A stretch of 64,000 nucleotides of DNA, taken from assembly GCA_021775255.1 (NCBI GenBank), contig JAJFIA010000004.1, positions 248,001-312,000 on the forward strand, read 5' to 3'. The stretch comes from Roseovarius sp. (GTDB lineage Bacteria; Pseudomonadota; Alphaproteobacteria; Rhodobacterales; Rhodobacteraceae). The position numbers and the translations under genes were made by a program. Positions 55,016-62,983 of the stretch are shown one piece after another (the stretch's first letter is position 1; every line of letters begins with the position of its first letter). The notes beneath the pieces are model-generated. The model had not been told where the DNA came from, did no database searches, and was given only the letters and a program-made list of their open reading frames with translations.

Positions 55016-56116
55016 TCAGCCTTTCGTAAGCGGGCGGGTGCCGGTGATGGTAATGCCGTAAGCATCCAGCCCAAGATAGCGGGTATCGGGGCTGTCGGTC
55101 AGCAAGATCAACTGGTGCAGCCCCATGGTTGACATGATCTGCGCCCCCAGCCCGGTATGTTTGATGGTGCGCGGGCCGTCATTATCCATCTCGCCAGCCA
55201 GACGCGGATGCGGCTGCCGGAACAAAAACACCGCCCCCCGGCCTTCGTTGGCGATGATCTCCATCGCGCGGGGCAGTTTGCCGGTGGGGCCGGTTTTCGT
55301 GCCTTTGAGGCCAATTCCCAGCACATCTTCCAAAGCATTCAGCGCATGCGCCCGCGCCAGAACCGGCGCGCCATCGGTGATGTCGCCCTTGCTCAGCACC
55401 ACATGTTCGGTGTTGCTGATCTGATCGGTGAAAATCCGCATCTCCCATTCGCCCCCATGCGAGGAGTGGACGGTCTCATGGCCGGTTTCGCGCACCAGAT
55501 TATCGTGCTTGTGGCGATAGGCTATCAGATCCGAGATGGTGCCGATCTTCAGCCCGTGGGCCTGGGCAAACTCGATCAGGTCCGGCAGCCGCGCCATGGT
55601 GCCATCCGCGCGCATGATCTCGCAGATCACCCCGGCGGGGGCAAGCCCGGCAAGGCGCGAAATATCAACGGCGGCCTCGGTATGGCCCGCCCGGATCAGC
55701 ACCCCGCCATTGCGCGCGCGCAGCGGAAATATATGCCCCGGCGTGGCAATATCGGCCGGGCCGCAGGCCGCATTGATCGCCGTGGCCACTGTCAAGGCCC
55801 GGTCAGCGGCGGAAATTCCGGTGGACACCCCTTCGCGCGCCTCGATGCTGACGGTGAAGGGCGTCTCATGGCGCGACGAATTATGCACCGACATCATTGG
55901 CAGGCCAAGCTGATCGACGCGCGTGGATGTCATCGGCATACAAATCAGGCCCCGGCCATGGGTGGCCATGAAATTGATCGCCGCCGCATCGGCAAATTGC
56001 GCCGGGATCACCAGATCGCCCTCATTCTCGCGGTCCTCATGATCCACAAGGATAAACATCCGCCCGGCTTTCGCCTCGGCGATGATTTCAGCGGTGGGTG
56101 AGATGACAGCAGACAT
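55016..56116 (-). CDS. ribB: 3,4-dihydroxy-2-butanone-4-phosphate synthase with degenerate RibA-like domain
   Basis: The first 205 of 366 residues form a complete RibB: VDHEDRENEGDLVIPA (metal and catalytic acids), HGRGLICMPM, TRAGHTEA-like RAGHTEAAVDISRL. The second half has the fold of GTP cyclohydrolase II, but the region that should carry three zinc cysteines reads ARAHALNALEDVLGIGLKG with none, and the downstream DHRxYGxG loop is replaced by KHTGLGAQIM. It therefore should not open GTP, and a working RibA must be elsewhere. Such RibBX proteins are common in alphaproteobacteria. The ATG at 56116 is preferred over 56134. Confidence 0.9.
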   Translation of the reverse strand: MSAVISPTAEIIAEAKAGRMFILVDHEDRENEGDLVIPAQFADAAAINFMATHGRGLICMPMTSTRVDQLGLPMMSVHNSSRHETPFTVSIEAREGVSTGISAADRALTVATAINAACGPADIATPGHIFPLRARNGGVLIRAGHTEAAVDISRLAGLAPAGVICEIMRADGTMARLPDLIEFAQAHGLKIGTISDLIAYRHKHDNLVRETGHETVHSSHGGEWEMRIFTDQISNTEHVVLSKGDITDGAPVLARAHALNALEDVLGIGLKGTKTGPTGKLPRAMEIIANEGRGAVFLFRQPHPRLAGEMDNDGPRTIKHTGLGAQIMSTMGLHQLILLTDSPDTRYLGLDAYGITITGTRPLTKG

Positions 56117-56197
56117 GAGCGTTTCCCGAGGCAATGCAACCCGGCCCAGATAGCGCAGGCGGGCCGCATTGGCCAGAGCGGAAATCGTCTGGGGGGT

Positions 56198-56220
56198 GGC
56201 GGGCTGAAGCCCGCCTTACG
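56198..56220. repeat. REP-like palindrome with TTACG tail
   Basis: GGCGGGCT and AGCCCGCC are separated by GA and followed by TTACG, the same plan as the elements at 17017, 20293 and 53930. It lies between the divergent ribB and DoxX-like genes. Confidence 0.5.
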
Positions 56221-56304
56221 GAATGCCGGATATGAATTGCCATCCCTCACCCGTGACGCTAAAACCGGCGAATATGCCCCTGTTATCGCGAGTGATTACC
56301 CAGA

Positions 56305-56778
56305 TTGGACCCGAAATCAATTCTTTCCCCCCAAGACAGGCTTGACGCCACCGCCCTTTTGATCCTGCGGCTGGGGCTGGCATGGTTCATCTTCCTGTGG
56401 GCCGCGCACAAGATTATCACACCGGGGCAATATCAGTTCCTTGCCCGCCATTTTGACAATGTGGATATGAGCGTGATGCAGGTCTATGCCGTGGGCGGTG
56501 CGCAGATCTTTCTGTGCCTTTGCGTGGCATTGGGGATATTCCGGATATTTTCCTACAGCAGCCTCGCGATCATGCATTTTTTCACCATCCTGCGCCGGTG
56601 GCCGCAGTTTCTGGATCCCTTCGCGGTGAATGACAAAGGCTTTCCCATCAACCGCAACCCGGTGATTGATCTGGCGGTGATGGGCGCGTTCATCGCCCTC
56701 GTTTTGCTGATCCGGCGCGATCATTTCAGCCTTGGCGCCTGGCTGGCGCGGCATAACCGGCCCCGGTGGTGGCTTTAG
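56305..56778 (+). CDS. DoxX-like membrane protein
   Basis: A 157-residue protein with four hydrophobic segments: LLILRLGLAWFIFLWAAHKI, a second at AQIFLCLCVALGIFRIF, a third shorter one and VMGAFIALVLLIRR. The RLxLAWxFLxxxxHK beginning resembles DoxX/SURF4 proteins. The start is a TTG; no ATG lies near the hydrophobic start and there is no strong ribosome-binding site, so the exact start is uncertain. It stands alone between ribB and the restriction-modification gene. Confidence 0.6.
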   Translation: MDPKSILSPQDRLDATALLILRLGLAWFIFLWAAHKIITPGQYQFLARHFDNVDMSVMQVYAVGGAQIFLCLCVALGIFRIFSYSSLAIMHFFTILRRWPQFLDPFAVNDKGFPINRNPVIDLAVMGAFIALVLLIRRDHFSLGAWLARHNRPRWWL

Positions 56779-56807
56779 GGCACTGCCGCCCCGATGGGAA
56801 AGACGCA

Positions 56808-59609
56808 TCAGCTTCGGCGGCGCTTGCGCGGCTTTTTGGCCAGCAACGGCTTTACCATCTGCTCATAAAGCGCAAAAAGATGCTCGACCCTTTCTCGGTC
56901 ACTGTCAAAGCCCGCGCGGCTGTACATCCCGTCCACCGCCCTGTCGAGCGCCGTATGGGCGCGGCGCAGATCGGCGGGCATCAGATCAGGATCATAAAGA
57001 TCGGCAAGGCTTGCGCCGGGGTGGTTGGCCCGCGCCTCCAGAATGGCTTGGGCCAAGGGCTCAAGTTTTGTGAGATCACCTTTGGGCAGAGGGAAGGTGT
57101 TGTAGACCACAGCAATGGAATACATGTAGTCAGATTTCATTCGGCCAGTGACGGTACGCATCCATGCCATGTGCATGTTGGATGTCAAAAGGGCGAAGTG
57201 CCCAAGGGATGAACCTTTTGAAATTTTCAATTTGTTGCTGGGCAAGCAAGGTGGTTGCAACCAACCGATTGGGGCATATTTTCGGCGTTCGGAGCTGACT
57301 TCGGGGACAGCTAAAAAAGGCTTCTCCGGCACAACGGTAACATGAAACAATGTCGGCGTATTGGCCAGTTGCAATGATGATATGCCGGGTGTTTTGATCG
57401 TCTCGGGCGCTTTACCCTTTGCCGGGATTTCACCCTGACGGTAAGCCCGCACATTGCGGATCACCTCACGGACCTTGGGAAGTTTTGCCAGTGCGGATGG
57501 GGATGCCTCACCCAGATACAAGATATACCGCATCCCGCCCTGCAAAAATTCTCGTGCGCCAATATAAGGCCGCATGTAAGGTTCGGCTCCCGGTTCTTGC
57601 GCAAGAAAAACCTGCCGTTCATCTTCCGAGAAAATGAAATGCCCGCCATCTATCGGCTTTGATCCAATGATGATCTTCGGCAACCCATTGACCGGCTTGC
57701 TTTCCGAGCGCACCACCAGATGCGGATCACTCAACCTGCCCGCATCAAACAGATAGGGTGACAGCGCGGAATGGCGGCTTTCTTCCGGCTCACCCTTGAT
57801 ATCGGGGTAGGAAAACAGCCGTACTTCGGCGCGCTTGTTCACCGCCCGGTCAAAGCCGATGATCACCACATGCACATTGGCCTTGCCGCGCGCCTCGGAG
57901 CCCCATGCAAAGGTGCGGTGGGCAAAGGCAATCTCAAGCCCGCAACGGTCAAATAATATCGGCCAAAGCTGCGCCACCTGCTCGCCTTGCGTAATCGAAT
58001 TGGTCGAGACAAAGCCGATGCGCGTGTCACCGGTGGTATAATCGCCTGCCTTGATGAACCACGCGCAGACATAATCCAGCGTGCCGCCGGATTTGCCCAG
58101 ATTGGCAATGCCGCGCACCTGTTCGCGCTGAAACTGGCTTTGGTATTTGGCCCCCACAAACGGCGGGTTGCCCAGAATGTAGGAACAGCGCGCAGGCGGC
58201 AGCACCGTGGTCCAGTCCGTCTCCAGCGCGTCGCCATGGATAATCGTCGGGCTTTTGACCAGCGGGATGCGGGTATAGACCTCGCCAAATTCCAGGCTCA
58301 GGCGGGTGTTCATGATGTGGTCCATCATCCACAGGGCGGTCTCGGCGATCTTGGCCGGAAACTCCTCATATTCAATGCCGTAGAACTGATTGACGTCGAT
58401 CAGGCTGAGGATGGTCGCATCCAGCTCGCGCTGACCTTTGGGGTTCATCTCGCGCAGAATTTCAAGCTCAAGCAGGCGCAATTCGCGGTAGGCGATGATC
58501 AGGAAATTGCCGCAGCCGCAGGCGGGATCAAAAAACGTGAGGCCCGCCAGTTTTTGCTGGAAAGCCTCAAGACGGCGGCGTTTATCGCGCTTGAGCCCCC
58601 TGAGGTGGTCAAACTCGGCCCGCAGATCATCCATGAACAAAGGCTCGATCACCTTGAGGATGTTCTTTTCGGTGGTGTAATGCGCGCCCTTCTCGCGGCG
58701 CTCGACCGGGTCCATCACCGATTGAAAGAGTGAGCCGAAAATCGCCGGGGAAATCGGCGTCCAGTCAAACCGGCAGGCATTCAGCAAGGCCGCGCGCATT
58801 GCCGCGTTGAAATCCGGCGGCGGGAAATATTCCGCAAAGAGTGCGCCGTTGACATAGGGAAATTGCGCCAGATCCTCATCAAGATTGGCCGAGCGCGCAT
58901 CCTCGGGCGTGTTCAGCACCTCGAAAAGCTTGTTCAAAAGCGGCCCGGTATCCGAGCCATCGGGCGCGGTGCGGTTTTCCAGATAATCCCACAAGATATC
59001 CTTGGGCTGAAAAATGCCGGTATCATCGGCAAACAGGCAAAACACGGTGCGCACCAGAAATTGCTCAAGCTTGTGGCCGGCATAGCCCGAGGCCTTGATT
59101 TCGTCATGCAAAGTGCCCACCAGCTCGGCGGCTTTGATATTGACCGGATCCTGATCCTTGAAACTGCGCTTTGTGAGGCCCAGCATGAAGCTGAATTTTT
59201 CGACATGCCGGTGCAGATCAGCGAGCGTAAAGGCTGTTGTGTCACGGCTGTCAAGATCGGTCAGTTTGAAGGTCTGGAAATCCGAGACAAGAATAAAACG
59301 GGGTTGATCGGCGTCGGGGATATCAAGCAGATAATCAAGCGCTTGTTGTTCAGCTTTAAAAAGGTCGCGGCCATACGATTTTTGCTCGACAATCAGGGTG
59401 CGGGGCCAGAAAAGATCAACAAAGCCCTTGCCACGCCCCATGCGCGCCACGGCCATTTCATATTGCGCGACCTTGGTGCGTTTGATGCCGAAGACATGAA
59501 AGAACGCATTATAAAAGCTCTGGGTTTCGCCCTTTTCATAATGGGCGTGCTGCCATTCATCGGCGAAGGCGGCGGCGCGGGCGCGAATCTCGTTCCAGGT
59601 CAGTCTCAT
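56808..59609 (-). CDS. MmeI-like single-chain restriction-modification enzyme (type IIL)
   Basis: A 933-residue protein combining endonuclease, methylase and target-recognition regions. Near residues 64-77 DLFWPRTLIVEQK gives D-x9-E-x-K, the spacing of the MmeI nuclease site. The central methylase (about 350-560) has the SAM motif DPACGCGNFLIIAY and the adenine-methylase catalytic motif NPPFVG. The C-terminal third, GEPEESRHSALSPYLF onward, is the target-recognition and coil region. Relatives methylate adenine in one strand of a short non-palindromic site and cut about 20 bases away. It has no separate S or R partner. Its 5' end lies beside a 22-base inverted repeat. Confidence 0.85.
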   Translation of the reverse strand: MRLTWNEIRARAAAFADEWQHAHYEKGETQSFYNAFFHVFGIKRTKVAQYEMAVARMGRGKGFVDLFWPRTLIVEQKSYGRDLFKAEQQALDYLLDIPDADQPRFILVSDFQTFKLTDLDSRDTTAFTLADLHRHVEKFSFMLGLTKRSFKDQDPVNIKAAELVGTLHDEIKASGYAGHKLEQFLVRTVFCLFADDTGIFQPKDILWDYLENRTAPDGSDTGPLLNKLFEVLNTPEDARSANLDEDLAQFPYVNGALFAEYFPPPDFNAAMRAALLNACRFDWTPISPAIFGSLFQSVMDPVERREKGAHYTTEKNILKVIEPLFMDDLRAEFDHLRGLKRDKRRRLEAFQQKLAGLTFFDPACGCGNFLIIAYRELRLLELEILREMNPKGQRELDATILSLIDVNQFYGIEYEEFPAKIAETALWMMDHIMNTRLSLEFGEVYTRIPLVKSPTIIHGDALETDWTTVLPPARCSYILGNPPFVGAKYQSQFQREQVRGIANLGKSGGTLDYVCAWFIKAGDYTTGDTRIGFVSTNSITQGEQVAQLWPILFDRCGLEIAFAHRTFAWGSEARGKANVHVVIIGFDRAVNKRAEVRLFSYPDIKGEPEESRHSALSPYLFDAGRLSDPHLVVRSESKPVNGLPKIIIGSKPIDGGHFIFSEDERQVFLAQEPGAEPYMRPYIGAREFLQGGMRYILYLGEASPSALAKLPKVREVIRNVRAYRQGEIPAKGKAPETIKTPGISSLQLANTPTLFHVTVVPEKPFLAVPEVSSERRKYAPIGWLQPPCLPSNKLKISKGSSLGHFALLTSNMHMAWMRTVTGRMKSDYMYSIAVVYNTFPLPKGDLTKLEPLAQAILEARANHPGASLADLYDPDLMPADLRRAHTALDRAVDGMYSRAGFDSDRERVEHLFALYEQMVKPLLAKKPRKRRRS

Positions 59610-59662
59610 GGCGCGACAATGACGCAGAATGTCATGGATATCCAGAATATGTGGGAAACACC

Positions 59663-59722
59663 GCCCCGGACTTGATCCGGGGCCTTCTGGCCAATGGAGA
59701 GGCCCCGGATCAAGTCCGGGGC
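59663..59722. repeat. Inverted pair of CCCCGGACTTGATCCGGGG units
   Basis: GCCCCGGACTTGATCCGGGG plus CC and its exact reverse complement are separated by 16 bases, giving 22 perfect pairs; each unit also has a near-palindromic CCCCGGA...TCCGGGG. This repeat type is frequent in intergenic DNA of alphaproteobacteria. It lies between the restriction-modification start and the 3' end of the DUF3179 gene. Confidence 0.75.
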
Positions 59723-59789
59723 GCGACCAAGGGCCAGGGCTGCTATTGTCAGTTGCGAGGCAGCCCCGTAAGGGCTGATGAGCAACCCA

Positions 59790-60758
59790 TTATTTCGCCA
59801 GCATCCATTTGCCGTTGGGCCAAAACGCATGAAAGGCAAAAGCGAACATCACATCATGCACCACATCGCGGCCCTGACCGTCGCGCACCCGTATGGTACC
59901 CACATCGCGCCCTTCCGAGATCACGCCCGCGTCCAGCGCCGAGGCCTGCCCGCCTTCCCAGCTCAGCGTAAGACCGGCCTCATGGAGGCCGCCCTCATCA
60001 CGGATGCGGGTCAGAAGCCAGGCCCTGTCGCCCACGCGCACCACCCGCGCCAGCGCCGGAATGCCATGCGGCGGCAGCTCACCGCGATAGAGGAAGGGCT
60101 GGTTGCTGCGATCATAGCCGCGATACGGATTGGTGCCGTAGCGGCGGGAATGCGGCGGCTCAGTCATCACCAGGCCTTGCGGATTGCGCGCCTTGAACTG
60201 GCCCCAGCTTTCCATCCAGCCGGGGATGGATTTCAGTGTGGTGCCGGTCAGATCGCCAACAATCGCCTCGCCAATCGCCTGCTGCCACCAGCTTTCGGTT
60301 TCATGGTCATACATCACCATATCGGAATTGCGCAGCTTGCCGGTAACGCCAAATGTCAGGGTGCCGTGCCTTGTGCGCCGGTCAAAAATGATGCCGGAAT
60401 TGCACAGCGGGCAATAGGTTACGGCCACGGGCACGCCGCCCACCTTATCATTCACGATCTCATGCCATGTCAGATAGCGGATCGGATAGGCGCGCGGGGT
60501 TTGCCCGTCAATTTCAAGGGTGATCACCGGCTCGTTATCCTTGATCTTCCTCTCGGCACCTGCCTTGTGAAATTTGGGGTTTTGCAACGCCAGAATGCCA
60601 TCTTTGGGCGGCCCGCCCGACAGGATCTCGGTCCAGCTTGCCACGCTGGTTTTGCTGAAATCCGTCTCAGGCCATTCCGATTGCCAAAAATCCGGATTGG
60701 CCCGCGCCATGCCCGCCATCAACAAAAGGGCTACGAACAGCTTGAAAACATGCCGCAT
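59790..60758 (-). CDS. DUF3179 family exported protein
   Basis: A 322-residue protein beginning MRHVFKLFVALLLMAGMARA, a clear signal peptide. The DUF3179 core is present: PVITLEIDGQTPRAYPIRYL, VAVTYCPLCNSGIIFDR with two cysteines and TGKLRNSDMVMYDHETESWW. Function unknown; the CPLC pair suggests metal or redox chemistry. A start at 60941 is in frame but lacks a signal; GGGAGCACCCCG precedes 60758. Confidence 0.85.
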   Translation of the reverse strand: MRHVFKLFVALLLMAGMARANPDFWQSEWPETDFSKTSVASWTEILSGGPPKDGILALQNPKFHKAGAERKIKDNEPVITLEIDGQTPRAYPIRYLTWHEIVNDKVGGVPVAVTYCPLCNSGIIFDRRTRHGTLTFGVTGKLRNSDMVMYDHETESWWQQAIGEAIVGDLTGTTLKSIPGWMESWGQFKARNPQGLVMTEPPHSRRYGTNPYRGYDRSNQPFLYRGELPPHGIPALARVVRVGDRAWLLTRIRDEGGLHEAGLTLSWEGGQASALDAGVISEGRDVGTIRVRDGQGRDVVHDVMFAFAFHAFWPNGKWMLAK

Positions 60759-61102
60759 CGGGGTGCTCCCGTTCAATGATAAATCCTGCGGTTTATGATG
60801 CGCCGGTTTTTGCCCCCTGACTAGCCCCGCGCACGCAAATGTGAGACGATGTGCAGCGCCCGCGTTAACATTTCGTCCTGAATTTTTACACGGTTTTGCC
60901 CTATTCCCGCCCATGTCATGCACCAGGGTGCCGTTAACCATAGAAAGGCTTCAAACAGGAGATTCCTTGACATGGCTTGCAGAGATTTCTAATGGAACAG
61001 GTGAAATTGTTTTGTCAGAACTTTAAGACGAATTGTATTTATCCCGGCCAAAATCATGGCTGACATTTATCGAAAGGGCCCATTCACGGGCAGGTAAGTC
61101 AT
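60759..61102. other. Intergenic region before the Hint-domain gene
   Basis: These 344 bases hold the divergent promoters of the DUF3179 and Hint genes. A 61-codon open frame at 60841-61026 has no recognisable content and no clear ribosome-binding site. No repeat or RNA fold was seen. Confidence 0.4.
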
Positions 61103-62215
61103 ATGGCAGTATTCATAACCCCCACCGCACAATCATCCGATACAACCATCATCGGGGATAATGGCAATTCCACCAATATGAATGTCACCTATCCAGGGGT
61201 GAATCAGGCAAATACAAATACGCAGGGCGCTTTTGTGGTATTTGACGGGGACGGTGTGCGCGGTGGCCCGGATGATGATGATTATGACAGTAGCGCCCCG
61301 GCGGTTGTGATCACATTTGATGAGGGTGTTTCGAATGTATCCTTCACCATCTTCGATGTTGATGCCGCCACCAATGTCTGGGATGATCAGATCAGGGTAA
61401 TCGCCTTCGATGCCAATGGCGATCCGGTTGAGATCGTGATTTCGCTCAGTGACCCGGATATCGTCATTGAAAGCGATGGCTCGGCGGCAGATGGCTTTGT
61501 GGCTCAGGTTGACGGCTCAACCAATTCTGATGGTGGCAACGTAACATTCACAATCGCCGGCCCGGTCACGAATATCCAGATATTTTACGAAGACGGCAAT
61601 CAATGGTCAAACGATCTCGGCATTATTGGCTTCCAGATGAACACATTTGGTGATGTTGTATGTTTTTGCCGCGGCACGATGATTGAAACCAAAACCGGCG
61701 CGCGCCCGGTGGAAGACCTGGCCGAAGGTGATCTGATCCTGACCCGCGATAACGGCTATCAACCCCTGCGTTGGGTGACCTCCAGCAAAATTGGCGGGCG
61801 CGGACCGCAGGCACCGATAAGGATTGCCGCCGGTGCGTTGGGCAATGATACCGAACTGTTGGTTTCCCCCCTGCACAAGATGCTGATCAGCGGCTGGCGC
61901 GCCGAGCTTTGCATGGGCGAGGATGAGGCGCTGGTGATGGCGAAATCGCTGGTCAACGGCGATACCATCCGCCCCGCCCCCTGCGAAACGGTTGAATATT
62001 TCCACATCATGTTTGACCGCCATGAAATCGTCTTGTCCAACAACTGCTGGTCCGAAAGCTTTTACCCTGGCAAGCAGGCCCTGCGCACACTCGATGCGGC
62101 AGCGCGCGCGGATTTGTTCGGCAAATTCCCCGGGCTTCTGGAAGATGAAACCGCCTATGGGCCGGTCTGCACCGCTGTGGCCAAAGCCCATGAAGGTGCT
62201 CTGATCGCGGGCTGA
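61103..62215 (+). CDS. Hint-domain protein
   Basis: A 370-residue protein. The N-terminal half is acidic and beta-rich (DGDGVRGGPDDDDYDSSAP, VVITFDEGVSNVSFTIFDVD), possibly calcium-binding, with no signal peptide of the classical type. Residues of about 190-330 form a hedgehog/intein (Hint) domain: CFCRGTMIETKTGARPVEDL, GDLILTRDNGYQPLRWV, LVSPLHKMLISGW. Such proteins are common in Rhodobacterales, are probably exported by type I secretion, and may cleave themselves at the Cys-Phe-Cys start. GGCAGG lies before the ATG. Confidence 0.85.
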   Translation: MAVFITPTAQSSDTTIIGDNGNSTNMNVTYPGVNQANTNTQGAFVVFDGDGVRGGPDDDDYDSSAPAVVITFDEGVSNVSFTIFDVDAATNVWDDQIRVIAFDANGDPVEIVISLSDPDIVIESDGSAADGFVAQVDGSTNSDGGNVTFTIAGPVTNIQIFYEDGNQWSNDLGIIGFQMNTFGDVVCFCRGTMIETKTGARPVEDLAEGDLILTRDNGYQPLRWVTSSKIGGRGPQAPIRIAAGALGNDTELLVSPLHKMLISGWRAELCMGEDEALVMAKSLVNGDTIRPAPCETVEYFHIMFDRHEIVLSNNCWSESFYPGKQALRTLDAAARADLFGKFPGLLEDETAYGPVCTAVAKAHEGALIAG

Positions 62216-62252
62216 TCCGCGCCTGAGACAACTGGCCGGTAAAACTCCGGGG

Positions 62253-62672
62253 TCACAGCACCCCGATATCGGCCAGAGCCTCGGAAAGCCCGGTGGGCAG
62301 GGCCTCTTCATTTGCCCGCGTCATCGGCAGATCAGCCGGGGCATCTTCCGGGGCCAGATACCTCCAGCCCTGAAACGGCCGCCGCCGGACGATTGTGGTT
62401 CGGATAAGCCCAGGCTCCAGCACAAAGGCGCAGCGGCGGATACCATCACTGCCGATCACCTCATCAAACCGCAAAACCCTTTGGCGGCAGCGGATATGGC
62501 CCTGAATGACCCAGAAAATACTGCCGCCCATAAGCACCTCATCGCGGCGTTTTGGCCACATCCGGGTGATATGGCGCGGCAATCCGTCCGGCCCCTGCGC
62601 GCGTGGCTTTTTGTGCCATTCGGTCAGGCTATCAACAGTTTCGGTACCAACGCTGAGTTTGATCAGATGCAT
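62253..62672 (-). CDS. DUF1489 family protein
   Basis: A 139-residue soluble protein: MHLIKLSVGTETVDSLTEWH, TRMWPKRRDEVLMGGSIFWV, IRCRQRVLRFDEV, RRRPFQGWRYL. This is the DUF1489 family, restricted largely to alphaproteobacteria and of unknown function. An in-frame start at 62741 exists, but the family N-terminus begins at 62672; no clear ribosome-binding site precedes it. Confidence 0.8.
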   Translation of the reverse strand: MHLIKLSVGTETVDSLTEWHKKPRAQGPDGLPRHITRMWPKRRDEVLMGGSIFWVIQGHIRCRQRVLRFDEVIGSDGIRRCAFVLEPGLIRTTIVRRRPFQGWRYLAPEDAPADLPMTRANEEALPTGLSEALADIGVL

Positions 62673-62690
62673 CACGGTTAAAGAATCCCT

Positions 62691-62706
62691 AAGACCTATA
62701 TAGTGT
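62691..62706. promoter_or_regulatory. Possible NrdR box
   Basis: AAGACCTATATAGTGT matches the right half of the palindromic NrdR consensus (ACACTATATATAGTGT) but not its left half. It lies in the divergent gap before nrdJ. NrdR sites usually come in pairs about 30 bases apart, and no second one is evident. Confidence 0.25.
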
Positions 62707-62750
62707 ATAGAATTGCATCCGGCTTCAATAGACCACTGCACAGTCTGATA

Positions 62751-62900
62751 TTTGTCAAAAATGCCAGCACCCGCTCGGGTGGGTGCCTTGTGCTACATAT
62801 GACAAACCGAAGGGCCTTCAGTATATATCAGGCCTATCATCAAGTTGAGCCGTTAGAAGCACCCGCCATGGGGCGGGCGGGTGCTGGCATTTTTGACAAA
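62751..62900 (+). repeat. 24-base perfect inverted repeats with alternative hairpins before nrdJ
   Basis: TTTGTCAAAAATGCCAGCAC plus CCGC (62751-62774) is exactly complementary to 62877-62900, with 102 bases between. Each arm can instead form a local stem: GCACCC/GGGTGC at 62767-62786, and AGCACCCGCC/GGCGGGTGCT at 62858-62885. The second local stem is followed after GGCA by TTTTT on the plus strand, so it looks like a terminator, and the first looks like one on the minus strand. The long pairing and the local stems exclude each other. Confidence 0.7.
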
Positions 62901-62948
62901 ATGCCGGGTTTCAGAAGATATAATTGGGCTATGCGGAACACATGAGCT

Positions 62949-62983
62949 AAGGTGATTACCTTTCCGCACCAAGGAATCACCTT
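62949..62983 (+). promoter_or_regulatory. Hairpin hiding the nrdJ ribosome-binding site
   Basis: AAGGTGATT-A-CCTT pairs with AAGG-AATCACCTT: 13 base pairs with one bulged A and an eight-base loop, ending at the base before the nrdJ ATG. The only good ribosome-binding site, AAGGA at 62971-62975, is inside the stem. This would limit translation unless the stem is opened. Confidence 0.65.

Noticed and set aside
62673..62983. Cobalamin riboswitch before nrdJ
   Set aside because: No B12-box or other core element of the class was seen; the structures present are long inverted repeats and a simple hairpin.
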